The notes under the pieces were generated by a model. That model saw nothing but the letters and a program-made list of their open reading frames with translations. It was not told the DNA's origin and made no database searches. From Porticoccus sp038143955 (GTDB lineage: Bacteria > Pseudomonadota > Gammaproteobacteria > Pseudomonadales > Porticoccaceae), in the NCBI GenBank assembly GCA_038143955.1, contig JAYQMT010000005.1, positions 124,001 through 188,000 of the forward strand: a stretch of DNA of 64,000 bases. Reading direction: 5' to 3'. Of this stretch, positions 21,726-32,451 are shown piece by piece. Position 1 is the stretch's first letter. Each line of letters starts with the position of its first letter. A program made the position numbers and the translations under genes.

Positions 21726-22403
21726 TTATTCACCTTTCTCATCACTTTCACTTTCTGTATTGTTTTCATCTTCAGTCTTATCTTCACCATCTTCATCAAC
21801 TATCACCTCTTCTATTTCTTCTTTAGGTTTGTTGACGGTGAAAATTGGTGAATCGCGATCTTCGCCATAACTTAAAGCAACACTCTCAACTCCACTTGGA
21901 AGCTTGATGTCAGAAATATGAAGTATTTGTCCAATTTCTACCTCTGCAACGTCCACTTCAATATATTCGGGTAGATCTGCTGGTAGACATGATATGTCTA
22001 GTTCAGTCATGCTTCGTGTGATGTTACCTCCACCAACTTTAACACCATTACAGATATCTTCATTCATAAAGTGAATAGGAACTTTTGTAGTGAATTTCTG
22101 TGTTTTACTTACACGTAAAAAATCAGCATGCAAAATGATTGATTTAGCTGGGTGTCGTTGAAGATCTTTTAAAATTACCTCTTCATTATTTCCTTCAACA
22201 CTTAGAGTGATAATATGCGAATAAAATGCTTCATTTTGAAGCGCATGATCTAGATCTTTGTGTAATAAAGATATTTTCTGTGGTGGATTTTTCCCGCCAT
22301 ATACTATAGCTGGGACTTCGTTAGCTAAACGACGTAGACGGCGGCTCGCACCTTTCCCTATGTCATCTCTCACTGTTACGTTTAATTTAAAATCATTTGA
22401 CAT
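21726..22403 (-). CDS. rplY: 50S ribosomal protein L25, general stress protein Ctc form
   Basis: The 225-residue CTC-type protein has an N-terminal L25 domain that binds 5S rRNA (DDIGKGASRRLRR, VPAIVYGG, VILKDLQRHPAKSIILHADFLRV) and a C-terminal TL5-like beta domain. The tail is strongly acidic (EEIEEVIVDEDGEDKTEDEN), common in this longer form. It lies between prs and pth as in Pseudomonas. It is intact. Confidence 0.95.
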   Translation of the reverse strand: MSNDFKLNVTVRDDIGKGASRRLRRLANEVPAIVYGGKNPPQKISLLHKDLDHALQNEAFYSHIITLSVEGNNEEVILKDLQRHPAKSIILHADFLRVSKTQKFTTKVPIHFMNEDICNGVKVGGGNITRSMTELDISCLPADLPEYIEVDVAEVEIGQILHISDIKLPSGVESVALSYGEDRDSPIFTVNKPKEEIEEVIVDEDGEDKTEDENNTESESDEKGE

Positions 22404-22501
22404 AATTTTGTCTCCAAGTATTACAATCCGCGACCAGAATTGAAATATGTTTATTTTTAACCCTTGATTGGGTGACTATTTAACCATTTTGTACAAAAGA
22501 T

Positions 22502-23449
22502 TTACTCTTCATCAAACATAGCACTTATGGATTCTTCATTACTCACACGACGCATTGCTTCTGCAAGCATTTTACCTATAGTTAGCACTCTTATACACCC
22601 ACTTTTACGGGCAGCAGTGCTTATCGGGATGCTATTTGTTACGACCATTGTATCAAGCTTCGAGGCCTCAATGTTTTTAATTGCCTTGCCGGATAAAACA
22701 GGATGAGTACAATATGCAACTACTTGTATTGCTCCTCGTTCTTTTAGTGCATCAGCAGCTTTGCATAGAGTTCCAGCAGTATCTACAATATCGTCAATTA
22801 ATATACAGGTACGACCCTCAACTTCACCTATTATATTCATAACTTCTGTTTGATTTGCTTCTGGTCGGCGTTTATCGATTATGGCTAGCTCAGTATTGAG
22901 TATCTTCGCCATAGCTCTTGCCCGAACTACACCACCAATATCAGGTGAAACAACAGTTGGCTTCTGATAATTTTGACGTTGCACATCATCAGTCATTAAA
23001 GGTAAACCATAAACATTTTCTACAGCACAGTCGAAAAACCCTTGTATTTGCTCTGCATGTAAGTCTACAGTCATTACGCGGTCAACCCCCGCATTAGATA
23101 TCATGTCTGCGACAACTTTTGCACTTATTGGCACCCGGACAGTGCGTACTCGCCTGTCTTGTCGAGCATATCCAAAGTAAGGTATTACAGCAGTGATGCG
23201 AGCAGCAGATGACCGACGAAGTGCATCGACCATAAGGATAAGTTCTATTAAATTTTTATGAGTTGGTGGGCATGTTGGTTGAACTATAAAAACATCCTGA
23301 CCGCGAACATTCTCGCAAATTTCTATATTGATTTCACCATCAGAAAACTGAGAAACAACAGAGTTACTTAAGTTGATCCCTAGAAATTGACTTATTTCTT
23401 TTGCTAGCTCTGGATTTGCATTCCCAGAAAAAATCATTAAATTCGCCAC
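22502..23449 (-). CDS. prs: Ribose-phosphate pyrophosphokinase Prs
   Basis: Prs makes PRPP from ribose-5-phosphate and ATP for nucleotide, His and Trp synthesis. FSGNANPELAKEI opens the protein; PYFGYARQDR, the metal-site VDLHAEQIQGFF, VSPDIGGVVRA and the PRPP-binding ILIDDIVDTAGT are all present. 315 residues is the E. coli length. It is downstream of tRNA-Gln in the ispE-tRNA-prs-rplY order. It is intact. Confidence 0.97.
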   Translation of the reverse strand: MANLMIFSGNANPELAKEISQFLGINLSNSVVSQFSDGEINIEICENVRGQDVFIVQPTCPPTHKNLIELILMVDALRRSSAARITAVIPYFGYARQDRRVRTVRVPISAKVVADMISNAGVDRVMTVDLHAEQIQGFFDCAVENVYGLPLMTDDVQRQNYQKPTVVSPDIGGVVRARAMAKILNTELAIIDKRRPEANQTEVMNIIGEVEGRTCILIDDIVDTAGTLCKAADALKERGAIQVVAYCTHPVLSGKAIKNIEASKLDTMVVTNSIPISTAARKSGCIRVLTIGKMLAEAMRRVSNEESISAMFDEE

Positions 23450-23506
23450 AAAATTTTCCTAATAGTTATTTTTGTAATAACACTATACTACAGTTATGTA
23501 AAAATA

Positions 23507-23582
23507 TGGCTGGGGTGGGTGGATTCGAACCACCGAGTGGCGGCATCAAAAGCCGCTGCCTTAACCGCTTGGCCACACCCCA
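23507..23582 (-). tRNA. tRNA-Gln (TTG)
   Basis: A 76-nt cloverleaf with encoded CCA. The acceptor stem TGGGGTG pairs with the 3' side of CACCCCAGCCA, the anticodon loop is TTTTGAT (anticodon TTG), and the T arm carries GGTTCGAATCC. The TGGGG 5' end is typical of bacterial tRNA-Gln. It sits between ispE and prs, as in Pseudomonas. Confidence 0.96.
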
Positions 23583-23590
23583 ATAGCTTT

Positions 23591-24429
23591 TTATCTAGAA
23601 GACAATATCTCTAGTGCGGGAGACTTGTTGACTCCTCTAGCAACAAAACCATGCCATGGCTTTGGAATATTTTTGAGTATAGCTTTTGCCTCATCTTCTA
23701 TAGAAAAACTTGAAAAAACACTTCCACCTGTTCCTGTCATCCTAGCTGGAGCAAAGTTAGCCAGCCATTGGCGGACTTTTTTACCTCAGGATAAAGATCT
23801 TCGACAACTAGCTGACAATCATTTTTCCAGACATTTTCTTCAGTGGCGCGTATTTTGATCGGATGAGTGTTTCTTGTCAAACTAGGATGACTAAATATTT
23901 TGGATGTGCTTACAAATATATTTGGCGTTACTATTAAGAACCACTTGCTAGGTGTATCTATAGGGGTTAACTTTTCTCCGATACCCTCTGCCCATGAAGT
24001 TCTCCCAGAAATAAAAACTGGAACATCCGCTCCAATTTTAGAGCCTATACCTAAAAGTTCTGCATTGGTTAGAGTTAAATTCCAAACAGCATTTAGACCA
24101 AGGATTGCTGTAGCAGCATCGCTACTCCCACCACCTAAACCAGCACCTATCGGTAGTTTTTTTTTCAAGATTATTTTTGCTCCACAGCCACATGCCGAAT
24201 AATTCTGTAAAGCTTTTGCTGCACGTAGGATTAGGTTCTCTTTGTTTGGTATACTTTTTTCAGTAGATAATAACTCGATTTTTCCAGTATTATTAGATTC
24301 AATTTCAAGGCGATCACCGTAGTCAAGCATTTGAAACAGTGTTTGCAAATTATGGTAACCGTTTTCTTTTCTACCAGTGATATGAAGAAATAAATTTAAT
24401 TTTGCTGGAGCAGGTATCGCTAGTTTCAT
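23591..24429 (-). CDS. ispE: 4-(cytidine-5'-diphospho)-2-C-methyl-D-erythritol kinase IspE (frameshifted)
   Basis: IspE is the GHMP kinase of the MEP isoprenoid pathway. PAPAKLNLFLHITGRKENGYH and the ATP loop PIGAGLGGGSSDAA identify it. After a break at six A (minus strand, about 23776-23781) the second frame reads RQWLANFAPARMTGTGGSVF, the C-terminal GHMP motif, and ends at 23591. The restored length is about 280 residues (E. coli 283). lolB lies just upstream and tRNA-Gln downstream. Confidence 0.95.
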
Positions 24430-24489
24430 TTTAACTCTTATTTAATTAACCATTTTTTGATGCTTAGGTTAAATTCATAAACACCTTCT

Positions 24490-25041
24490 TTACCTTTTTA
24501 TCTTATTTGGTAGCTTAAATTTACCTATACTTTTATAGTCAGAGAAATCTAATCTCCATCCAGCTTGTTTGAGTGAAGCTAGAGTCCCGTCATCATTATA
24601 TCTTGATTTGATATTGGTCAAACTGGGGGAGCCCATCCCTTTTATCCAAAATTGTAGATGTTTTATTTGGGTTTCTAGCATAATAGATTTTTTCTGATAA
24701 ATATCAGAATGCTGAGAAACAGTGATATTATAATCCTCCGGTTGAAGCTCAGCATGATTGAAACTACCCTTAATTCTTTTTTTATTAATGCCAAACGGAC
24801 CACTTAATTCAATTTCGAATTTTTCTTTACTCTGGCTCCATGATACCCAAGCGCTTCCTCCTCCTTCTGAATCTCTATAGCCAACTTTACCTTCAATAAC
24901 CCAGTGGTTTAAAGACCCCAGTTGATTGAAATGATCTTCTTTGAAGTTTTGATTTTGAGTTGTATTATTTTTATTAACAGCACATGATTCAGTTAATATT
25001 ATAATCAAAAAGAACATTGTGTACCGAATAAGCTTATTCAA
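24490..25041 (-). CDS. lolB: Outer-membrane lipoprotein receptor LolB
   Basis: LolB accepts lipoproteins from LolA and anchors them in the outer membrane. The signal peptide ends in an ESC lipobox (Cys about residue 20). HWVIEGKVGYRDSEGGGSAWVSWSQ and FEIELSGPFGINKKRI fit the family, and the exposed loop area (GSFNHAEL) and C-terminal WRLDFSDY are recognisable. 183 residues is slightly shorter than E. coli (207). It overlaps the TPR lipoprotein gene by eight bases, the Pseudomonas arrangement. It is intact. Confidence 0.92.
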   Translation of the reverse strand: MNKLIRYTMFFLIIILTESCAVNKNNTTQNQNFKEDHFNQLGSLNHWVIEGKVGYRDSEGGGSAWVSWSQSKEKFEIELSGPFGINKKRIKGSFNHAELQPEDYNITVSQHSDIYQKKSIMLETQIKHLQFWIKGMGSPSLTNIKSRYNDDGTLASLKQAGWRLDFSDYKSIGKFKLPNKIKR

Positions 25042-26879
25042 TCTTAAATTGCTCCATAGTTTTCATGATGATGGAGTTATTTGGATATTCTTTTAGAGTC
25101 TCATTCCATACTGACATAGCTTCCTCTTTTTTATTTATTACCCAAAGAACCTCTCCAAGATGAGCAGAAATTTCTGGTATTGGTTTAGATAGACGCGAAA
25201 TCGCCTTCTTAAGATATTTTATCGCATCTTCATATTCACCTAATTTATAGTAAACCCATCCTAAGCTATCCAAAGTTTCCGGAACCTCTGGAGAAATTTC
25301 CAAGGATTTGGTTATTAAGCCAAGCGCTTCATCGAAATTATTTCCATTGGTAATCATGGAATATCCAAGAGCATTTAGGGCAATCGGATCATATGGGTTA
25401 ATAATTAAAATTGCTTTCAGATCTTGCTCAGATTCGGAGTATCTTTTTCTGCCGGCTACCAACTATAGATCTTTTATATAAAAAATTTGTATCATCAGGA
25501 AATTCTGCAATTGCTAGACTTAAAAGCTCATAACTTTCATCTAGGTAATTCTTTCTAACAAGCATATTTATTTCGATGTTGTAAAGACCTCTTGATAGAG
25601 CTGGAACTTTAGGCCGAAGCTCAAGCATAATTGATCGAAATTCATTAATTTTTCCTTGTGATATCAAGAGTTTTTTTAACATGTGCATTGACATATATAT
25701 CCTAGCAGTACCTTTTTTTGAATTTATATCTATATAGCCTGTATCTATCCCTTGAATATATTTCTGAAGGTGAAAAAGTGCTTTTTGAGGATTAATTTCT
25801 AAATGAAGACTACCAAGTTCCCAGTGAGATAGATAATTAATATCCTTATATTTTTGATCTTCTATTAATTGTTCATATAAGTTTATCGCAACATCTTTTG
25901 ATTTGACTATCCTATTTGCCGATGCAAATAAAAATTTAATTTTAGGGTCGTTAGGGTACTGATCATAAAGCATCGAGATTATTTGGTACCCACTTCGTCC
26001 GTCTTTTTCAAGCAATTTTTTTGCAAAACCTATTTTTAGGTTGCGTTTTGTCTGATCATCAATTGAAGATGCATCAATGAAGTTATAAGCTTCTTGTTCT
26101 TTTTCCCTGCTTGAGGAGAATTCTACCTTTAAGCTCGATAGTCAAACTTAAATATTTTGCTTCCACTTCTCTTTCTAAAACTTTATCTATTAATTTAAGT
26201 GCTTTTTTCAGAAGACCTTTCCCATAAAAAATTTCCGCTTTAGCAAAATCAACATACGAAGTATCAATTATTTTAGCCTGTATCTTTTGAATAAAATTTA
26301 ATAACTCATCCATTCTTTCTCTATTAGCTAGTGATTCATACAGGGCAAAAAATGGTCTGGCGTCATGATTTTCTATGGCAAGAATAATTAAAGGCACTGC
26401 TTCCTCATGACGGTGGTTTTTTATCAGAGCAATAGCATGCAAGATTTTTGCAGGTATCCAGCTAGGCTCTACTTTGATCCACAATGTGGTCATTTCAAGA
26501 AATAAAATAGAATTATCATAGTAAAAAGATATTTTGGCTGCCCTCTCAATTACGTTTGGATCAAGTGTTTTTTGTGCTTGTTTGCTATAGTTTTTTTGCG
26601 AAATACCGGCTTTTCCTCGCATTCCAGCTAACTCTGCGGATATTAAGTCGTATAGGTTATCTTCAGGAAATGCTCGTACATTAAAATTTTTCTTCGTTGA
26701 AATGACTTAGCATTATTTTTTTCTATTTTAATTTTTTCTGTATCTTTCGAGTGTTTGTTACGATCGACTTTATTTGCATAAACAAGCTGTATATTTTCAT
26801 CTATAGGATTGTTGCTACAGCCAACAATCATTTGGCTGAGCGCAAGTAATATGAGAATCGAAGGAATACAATTATGCAT
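25034..26879 (-). CDS. TPR-repeat lipoprotein, PA4667-like (three frameshifts)
   Basis: Four overlapping fragments form one protein of about 615 residues. The N-terminus is a lipoprotein signal peptide (LSQMIVGC, lipobox Cys near residue 21). Tetratricopeptide repeats fill the rest, clearest at the C-terminus (LNALGYSMITNGNNFDEALGL, LDSLGWVYYKLGEYEDAIKYL). Breaks lie near 26688, 26105 and 25440 and each is repaired by one base. The gene diverges from hemA and precedes lolB, the position of PA4667 in Pseudomonas. The family's role is not established; a scaffold function in the envelope is an inference from the TPR fold and lipid anchor. Confidence 0.85.
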
Positions 26880-27050
26880 AAGTTACTTATAATTTTTTAT
26901 TTTTAACCAAAAACGTTTCGCTGTTAGTTAATAAATAGATACTCTAACAATAAAAAAAGTTAATGCGCCAGTTAAATATTGATTGAATACTACTTGTCTT
27001 TAGGGCCATAGAGCTGGACAATTGCAGCCTAGTTTCATAAGTATTGAATT

Positions 27051-28340
27051 ATGACTATTTATTTGCTTGGAGTTAATCATCGTTCTGCGTCTCTTGATAT
27101 AAGAGAGAAGGTGGTCTTTGCTCCAGAAAATATGACAAAAGCTTTACAAAATTTAATAAAAACTCTTGATATTAGTGAAGCTGCAATACTTTCAACATGC
27201 AATAGAACAGAGATATACATTATCACCTCTGATGATTTTACTAACAGCAAAAACAAAGTTCTTAATTGGCTAACTGGTTATCATCAATTGATGCCGTCCA
27301 GCCTAGATGGTTGTTATTATGCATACGAAAATGATTATGCTGTAAGACATTTAATGAGGGTCGCAAGTGGTTTGGACTCAATGATTTTGGGTGAGCCACA
27401 AATACTTGGCCAGTTAAAATCCTCGTATGCTGTTGCACAAGAGGCCGGCACTGTTTCTGTAAAACTTAACCAGCTTTTTCAGCAAGCATTCTTAATCGCA
27501 AAGCGGGTGCGAACTAAAACAGCTATTGGGCAAAACCCAGTATCAGTTGCATATGCTGGCGTAAAGCTTTCGCAACAAATCTTTTCAAATTTTCAAGATG
27601 TTCATGTTTTGTTAATTGGGGCAGGAGAAACTATTGAGTTAGTAGCAAGGCACTTACTAGAAAAACAAGTGGGTAGTATTACCGTTTCAAATAGAACTCT
27701 ACTTAGAGCTGAGGAATTAGCCCAAGAATTTAATGCCCATACAATACTATTTTCAGACATACCTGAATTTCTGGAAAAGGCAGACATTTTAATATCATCT
27801 ACAGGTAGCCAGTTGCCAATACTCGGTAAAGGTGCAGTCGAATCTGCCATCAAAAGACGAAAACACAAGCCTATGTTCATGTTAGATTTGGCTGTTCCAA
27901 GGGATATCGAACCTGAAGTAGCGGAACTTGATGATATCTATCTTTTTACTATAGACGATCTTCAGGAGGTTATTCTTGAGAATATGCGTTCACGTGAAAA
28001 TGCTGCAGATAAAGCTGAAAAAATCATAGAAGATGGAGTGATTGAATGGAAAAGTCATATGCAAGGCCTGGATTCAGCTTCTGTGATTCGAAACTTTCGA
28101 AAAAATATAGAAACGACCCGTGACATCGAAGTTCAAAAGGCTTTAGTTTCATTACATGCAGACGAAAATCCAGAGGAGATTTTAAGAAGCCTGGCAAGAA
28201 ATCTAACTAACAAATTTATGCATACCCCATCAAAAGTTCTCAAACAAGCTTTAGAAGAGGGCCGTCAAGACGATATTCGCTTAACAAATGCCCTGGTTGG
28301 GCTCAAGGAAATAGTTGAGAATGATTCAAAAAAACAATAA
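27051..28340 (+). CDS. hemA: Glutamyl-tRNA reductase HemA
   Basis: HemA reduces glutamyl-tRNA to glutamate-1-semialdehyde, the first step of tetrapyrrole synthesis. YLLGVNHRSASLDIREK, the catalytic cysteine in ILSTCNRTEIY (about residue 50), DSMILGEPQILGQLK and the NADPH-binding VLLIGAGETIELVARHL are present. 429 residues is typical. It is the first gene of hemA-prfA-prmC. It is intact. Confidence 0.97.
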   Translation: MTIYLLGVNHRSASLDIREKVVFAPENMTKALQNLIKTLDISEAAILSTCNRTEIYIITSDDFTNSKNKVLNWLTGYHQLMPSSLDGCYYAYENDYAVRHLMRVASGLDSMILGEPQILGQLKSSYAVAQEAGTVSVKLNQLFQQAFLIAKRVRTKTAIGQNPVSVAYAGVKLSQQIFSNFQDVHVLLIGAGETIELVARHLLEKQVGSITVSNRTLLRAEELAQEFNAHTILFSDIPEFLEKADILISSTGSQLPILGKGAVESAIKRRKHKPMFMLDLAVPRDIEPEVAELDDIYLFTIDDLQEVILENMRSRENAADKAEKIIEDGVIEWKSHMQGLDSASVIRNFRKNIETTRDIEVQKALVSLHADENPEEILRSLARNLTNKFMHTPSKVLKQALEEGRQDDIRLTNALVGLKEIVENDSKKQ

Positions 28341-28391
28341 GTAGTACCGTAAAGATAATCTATATAGCTAAATAATTGATAAGATAACTTG

Positions 28392-29477
28392 ATGAAAGAC
28401 TCTATTTTAGAAAAATTACAATTTATTGCTGATCGACACGAGGAAGTAGGCGTGCTTTTAGGTGAGCCAGATGTAATTAGTGATCAAAATAATTTTCGTG
28501 TACTGTCGAAAGAGTACTCAGAAAATGAACATATAGTCGAAGTTTATAAACATTATATTCAAGTTGAAAAAAGAGTACTTGAGACGAAAACGCTACTTAG
28601 TGACCCTGATAGAGATATTAGGGAGATGGCTCAAGAAGAATCGCATGAGGGAGAAAAAGAACTTGAGGCTCTTCTGCTAGAAATACAAAAACTTTTGTTA
28701 CCTAAAGATAGTAACGATGAGAAAAACGTATTTCTCGAAATTAGAGCAGGGACAGGTGGTGATGAAGCAGCTATTTTTTCTGGAGATTTATTTCGCATGT
28801 ATTGCAAATATGCTGAAAGCTCCAAATGGAAAGTAGAGATAATAAGCGAAAATCATGGTGATCATGGGGGATATAAAGAAATCATTTCTTTAATTACAGG
28901 TCAAGGAGTTTATTCTAAGTTGAAATTTGAATCTGGGGCTCATCGTGTGCAACGGGTTCCAGATACAGAGTCTCAGGGGCGTGTTCATACATCTGCTTGT
29001 ACTGTAGCAGTTATGCCAGAAGTAGAATCTTTAGATGATATAGATATCAAGAAAGGAGATCTTCGCGTTGATACATTTCGTGCTTCAGGCGCTGGTGGTC
29101 AGCACGTTAATAAAACCGACTCAGCGATTCGTATAACTCATATTCCAACAGGGACAGTTGTTGAATGCCAGGATGACCGATCTCAACATAAAAATAAGGC
29201 AAGAGCCATGGGACTTTTGTCAGCTCGCTTAAAGCTTTCCCAAGAAACTGAAGCCGCAGAAAATTTGGCTGAGGAACGTCGCTCGTTAGTTGGTAGCGGT
29301 GATCGATCTGAACGCATTCGTACATATAATTATTCTCAAGGTCGTATTACAGATCATAGAATTAATCTAACCCTGTATAAGCTATCGGAGGTTATGGAAG
29401 GAAATCTTGACGGAATAATAAAGCCACTAATAAATGAGAACGAGGCTAATATGCTATCCGAGAGCCATAAAAATTAA
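28392..29477 (+). CDS. prfA: Peptide chain release factor 1
   Basis: RF1 reads UAA and UAG and triggers peptide release. The GGQ motif is in RASGAGGQHVNKTDSA (about residue 235), and GDGGYKEI-like and HRVQRVPDTESQGRVHTSA segments are typical. ATG 28392 gives 361 residues (E. coli 360). It follows hemA by 51 bases and is followed by prmC, which methylates this GGQ glutamine. It is intact. Confidence 0.97.
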   Translation: MKDSILEKLQFIADRHEEVGVLLGEPDVISDQNNFRVLSKEYSENEHIVEVYKHYIQVEKRVLETKTLLSDPDRDIREMAQEESHEGEKELEALLLEIQKLLLPKDSNDEKNVFLEIRAGTGGDEAAIFSGDLFRMYCKYAESSKWKVEIISENHGDHGGYKEIISLITGQGVYSKLKFESGAHRVQRVPDTESQGRVHTSACTVAVMPEVESLDDIDIKKGDLRVDTFRASGAGGQHVNKTDSAIRITHIPTGTVVECQDDRSQHKNKARAMGLLSARLKLSQETEAAENLAEERRSLVGSGDRSERIRTYNYSQGRITDHRINLTLYKLSEVMEGNLDGIIKPLINENEANMLSESHKN

Positions 29478-29482
29478 CAGCT

Positions 29483-30355
29483 ATGCCATTTATGCTAAAT
29501 AAAACTTTTTCTAATACCGTAACGATAGCTGATATTTTGATGCGTCGTAACGAGTTAAATAATCTAAGCGATACCCCAAGACTTGATATAGAAATAATAC
29601 TTGCTCATGTCCTAGAGGTAGATAGAACCTACCTGTATGCATGGCCTAATTTTTGTTTGAGCGATATTCAACAAAGTAAATTTAATCAATTATTCACTGA
29701 TCGTTTGCTTGGAAAGCCAATTGCATATATAACAGAAGTCCGTGAATTTTGGTCTCTGCCACTAAAAGTTTCAACCGCGACAATTATTCCAAGGCCAGAG
29801 ACAGAGCTACTTGTCGAAATAGCCCTTTCCTTGCCCTTAAGTGATAAGATATCAGTTTTAGACCTTGGAACAGGTTCTGGTGCGATTGCATTAGCGCTTG
29901 CAAGCGAAAAAAAATTTTGGGACATTAAGGCTATAGATTCTGAGCCAGATGCCCTTAAACTTGCTGAACAAAATAGAAAACTCTTTGATTTCGATAATGT
30001 TAAGATTCAAAAAAGTGATTGGTTTTCTTGTTTAAAAGAAAGTTTTTTTGATCTTATAGTTAGCAACCCTCCATATATAAGCCCTGATGACAAAAATCTT
30101 CAGCAAGGTGACTTGAGATTTGAGCCTTTATCCGCTCTAGTTTCTCAGGATTCTGGTATAGCTGACATTCGCGAAATTATCTTTGATGCCCGAAACTTTC
30201 TTAATTTTGGTGGATGGTTAATTTTAGAGCATGCTTATGATCAAGGTGCAGAAGTGCGTCAATTGATGATTGACGCTAGTTACTGTGAAATCAAAACCTT
30301 TCCTGATATATCCGATCTTGATAGAGTTACCATCTGTAAAAAACCTAGTTATTAA
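29483..30355 (+). CDS. prmC: Release factor glutamine methyltransferase PrmC
   Basis: PrmC methylates the Gln of the GGQ motif in RF1 and RF2. VLDLGTGSGAIALALA is the SAM-binding motif and IVSNPPYIS the catalytic NPPY. PRPETELLVEIAL is also family-typical. 290 residues, with seven or so extra N-terminal residues compared with E. coli (277). It is five bases downstream of its substrate's gene prfA. It is intact. Confidence 0.95.
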   Translation: MPFMLNKTFSNTVTIADILMRRNELNNLSDTPRLDIEIILAHVLEVDRTYLYAWPNFCLSDIQQSKFNQLFTDRLLGKPIAYITEVREFWSLPLKVSTATIIPRPETELLVEIALSLPLSDKISVLDLGTGSGAIALALASEKKFWDIKAIDSEPDALKLAEQNRKLFDFDNVKIQKSDWFSCLKESFFDLIVSNPPYISPDDKNLQQGDLRFEPLSALVSQDSGIADIREIIFDARNFLNFGGWLILEHAYDQGAEVRQLMIDASYCEIKTFPDISDLDRVTICKKPSY

Positions 30356-30359
30356 TTAT

Positions 30360-30836
30360 CTACTTTAATTGTTTATATTTGCCACCATGATAAATTAACG
30401 GTGAACCACCATTATTTTTTGTTTGTATTACACGACCCACTAGTATCATATGGTCACCTCCAGGGTACCTATGCTCTGTAGCGCAAAGAAACTGGCATGC
30501 ACAGTTATCTAACAATGGTAAGCTTTTAATTCCAGAGCTCCATGATTGCTTGGAGAATTTATCTAAACTAGAACTTGCAAATAGCTCAGAAATTGATCTC
30601 TGATCGATACTGAGTATATTCACTGCAAAATGCTCTGCTTGTTGAAATAGGTCATATAATGTCGCCTCACGACCAATACACCATGAAATAAGAGGAGGAT
30701 CTAATGAGACTGTCGAAAAACTGTTGACAGTTATTCCTTGTGGTTTACCTTTAATATCTATGGACGTGATTACGGTGATACCTGTCGCAAAATTTCCAAA
30801 AGCATTGCGTAAATCTTTTGGTGTTTTATTTGTCAT
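30360..30836 (-). CDS. Flavin reductase-like domain protein
   Basis: 158 residues with the FMN-binding split-barrel of the flavin reductase family: LRNAFGNFATGITVITS, PQGITVNSFSTVSLDPPLISWC, FAVNILS and the late GDHMILVGRV. Such proteins supply reduced flavin to a two-component monooxygenase or act as stand-alone NAD(P)H:flavin reductases. No monooxygenase gene is nearby, so the partner is unknown. It converges on prmC with four bases between stops. Confidence 0.85.
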   Translation of the reverse strand: MTNKTPKDLRNAFGNFATGITVITSIDIKGKPQGITVNSFSTVSLDPPLISWCIGREATLYDLFQQAEHFAVNILSIDQRSISELFASSSLDKFSKQSWSSGIKSLPLLDNCACQFLCATEHRYPGGDHMILVGRVIQTKNNGGSPLIYHGGKYKQLK

Positions 30837-31164
30837 ATTCTGAGCCTTAAGATGTGTAATTCAATTTTATGGGTGCTAGGGTAACCCAATAATACATAAA
30901 TTAAAAAGCACCTAAGGTTAAATTTCATTATAGTTAAGAATTATATTTGGAAATCGACTAGGCATATAAATCTCGTGCTACAATCACAATTGATTACAGT
31001 TTTTTTTTAATCTTGAATTTAAAATTATAAGAAAAACCACGTTCATTTTAATTGGCCGAAAAATGAAAAAATTAGGTAACTCAATTTTCTTGATACAAAT
31101 ATATTCAATTTTACTCTGTTCAGCGCTCTTTTTTTCAAAATAATAATATAGGGAGTATCTTCAA
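30837..31164. other. 328-nt AT-rich intergenic region before rhlB
   Basis: The space between the divergent flavin reductase and RhlB-like genes has no credible coding frame. An inverted repeat (GGTGCT near 30873 and AGCACC near 30907) encloses a smaller GGGTAACCC palindrome. A long T run lies near 31000. The region must hold promoters for both genes, but no standard pair stands out. GGGAG about nine bases before TTG 31165 is the likely rhlB ribosome-binding site. Confidence 0.4.
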
Positions 31165-32370
31165 TTGAAGAGCTGGGATTTAACTGAATTCAAAGTCGAG
31201 CCATTAGATGGCAGATCACGTTTCCATGATTTCAACTTACCTGTAATTTTGATGCATGCAATATCAGACCTCGGTTTTCAATATTGTTCTCCCATACAAG
31301 CAAGAACATTGCCATATACTCTCAGAGGACATGATATTGTTGGTAAAGCGCAAACTGGTACTGGAAAAACTGCAGCTTTTTTGACAACAATTATAACTGG
31401 AGCTCCTTAACAACCCAGTTGAGGATGATTATTTTGCAGGGGAGGCTAGATCATTGATTATTGCTCCCACTCGTGAATTAGTGTTGCAAATAGCTGGAGA
31501 TGCAAGAGATCTTTGTAAATATACAAACTTAAAAGTGCACAGCTTGGTTGGAGGCATAGATTACGATAAGCAAAAACGATATTTGCATGATAGTCTTTGC
31601 GATATACTAGTAGCTACACCTGGACGTTTGTTGGACTTTTGCAAGTAGCAGTGATGTTTATTTGGATAGAACGGAAATTTTAGTTCTTGATGAAGCAGAT
31701 AGAATGCTTGATATGGGTTTTATTCCTCAAGTTAGAAGAATTGTTCGGCTTACTCCTCATCCAGATCATAGGCATACAATGTTTTTTTCTGCAACCTTTA
31801 CACCAGAGGTAATAGAACTTGCAAGACAATGGACTGTTGATCCAGCAACTGTAGAAATCGAACCTGACAATATTGCTACAGAAAATGTAACACAAAAGGT
31901 ATACATCACTTCTACAGAAGAAAAATTTGAGCTATTAAAAAATATTATCCAGCAAAACGAGGTTGAAAGCGTTATTGTTTTTGCTAATAGACGTGATCAG
32001 TGTCGAGAGCTTCAGGAAAAACTTAAAGATAAAGGTTTTCATGTTGGACTCCTGTCAGGCGAAGTCTCACAAGGTAAGCGAATAAAAAACACTAGAGGAT
32101 TTCAAGTCTGGAAAACTAACTATATTAGTAGCTACAGATGTGGCTGGTAGAGGCATCCATATTGACGGTATAAGCCATGTGGTTAATTATACTTTACCTG
32201 AGGAGCCAGAGGATTATGTTCACCGTATTGGTAGAACCGGAAGGGCAGGAGAAAATGGAACTTCAATAAGCTTCGCTTGCGAGGATGATGCATTTTTATT
32301 AGAACCAATAGAAAAATTACTTGGATCAAAGCTTTCAGCAGAACTTCCAGCGGAAGATCTTTTACCATAG
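31165..32370 (+). CDS. rhlB: DEAD-box RNA helicase, RhlB-like (three frameshifts)
   Basis: All DEAD-box motifs are present: Q motif (CSPIQARTLPYTL), I (AQTGTGKT), Ia (PTRELVLQ), II (VLDEADRMLD), III (FSATF), and VI (HRIGRTGRAG). The early FHDFNLPVILMHAI and motif spacing suit RhlB, the helicase of the RNA degradosome. The frame breaks near 31400, 31645 and 32085; single-base corrections give about 402 residues. The start is TTG 31165 with GGGAG upstream. The gene is followed 81 bases later by a second DEAD-box gene. Confidence 0.85.
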
Positions 32371-32451
32371 GATAATAAATTTAATCTCAACTTCTATAGA
32401 CTTGCTTTCAAAGAAAGAATGTAGAGAAATCAATACTGGAGTGCAACCCTT

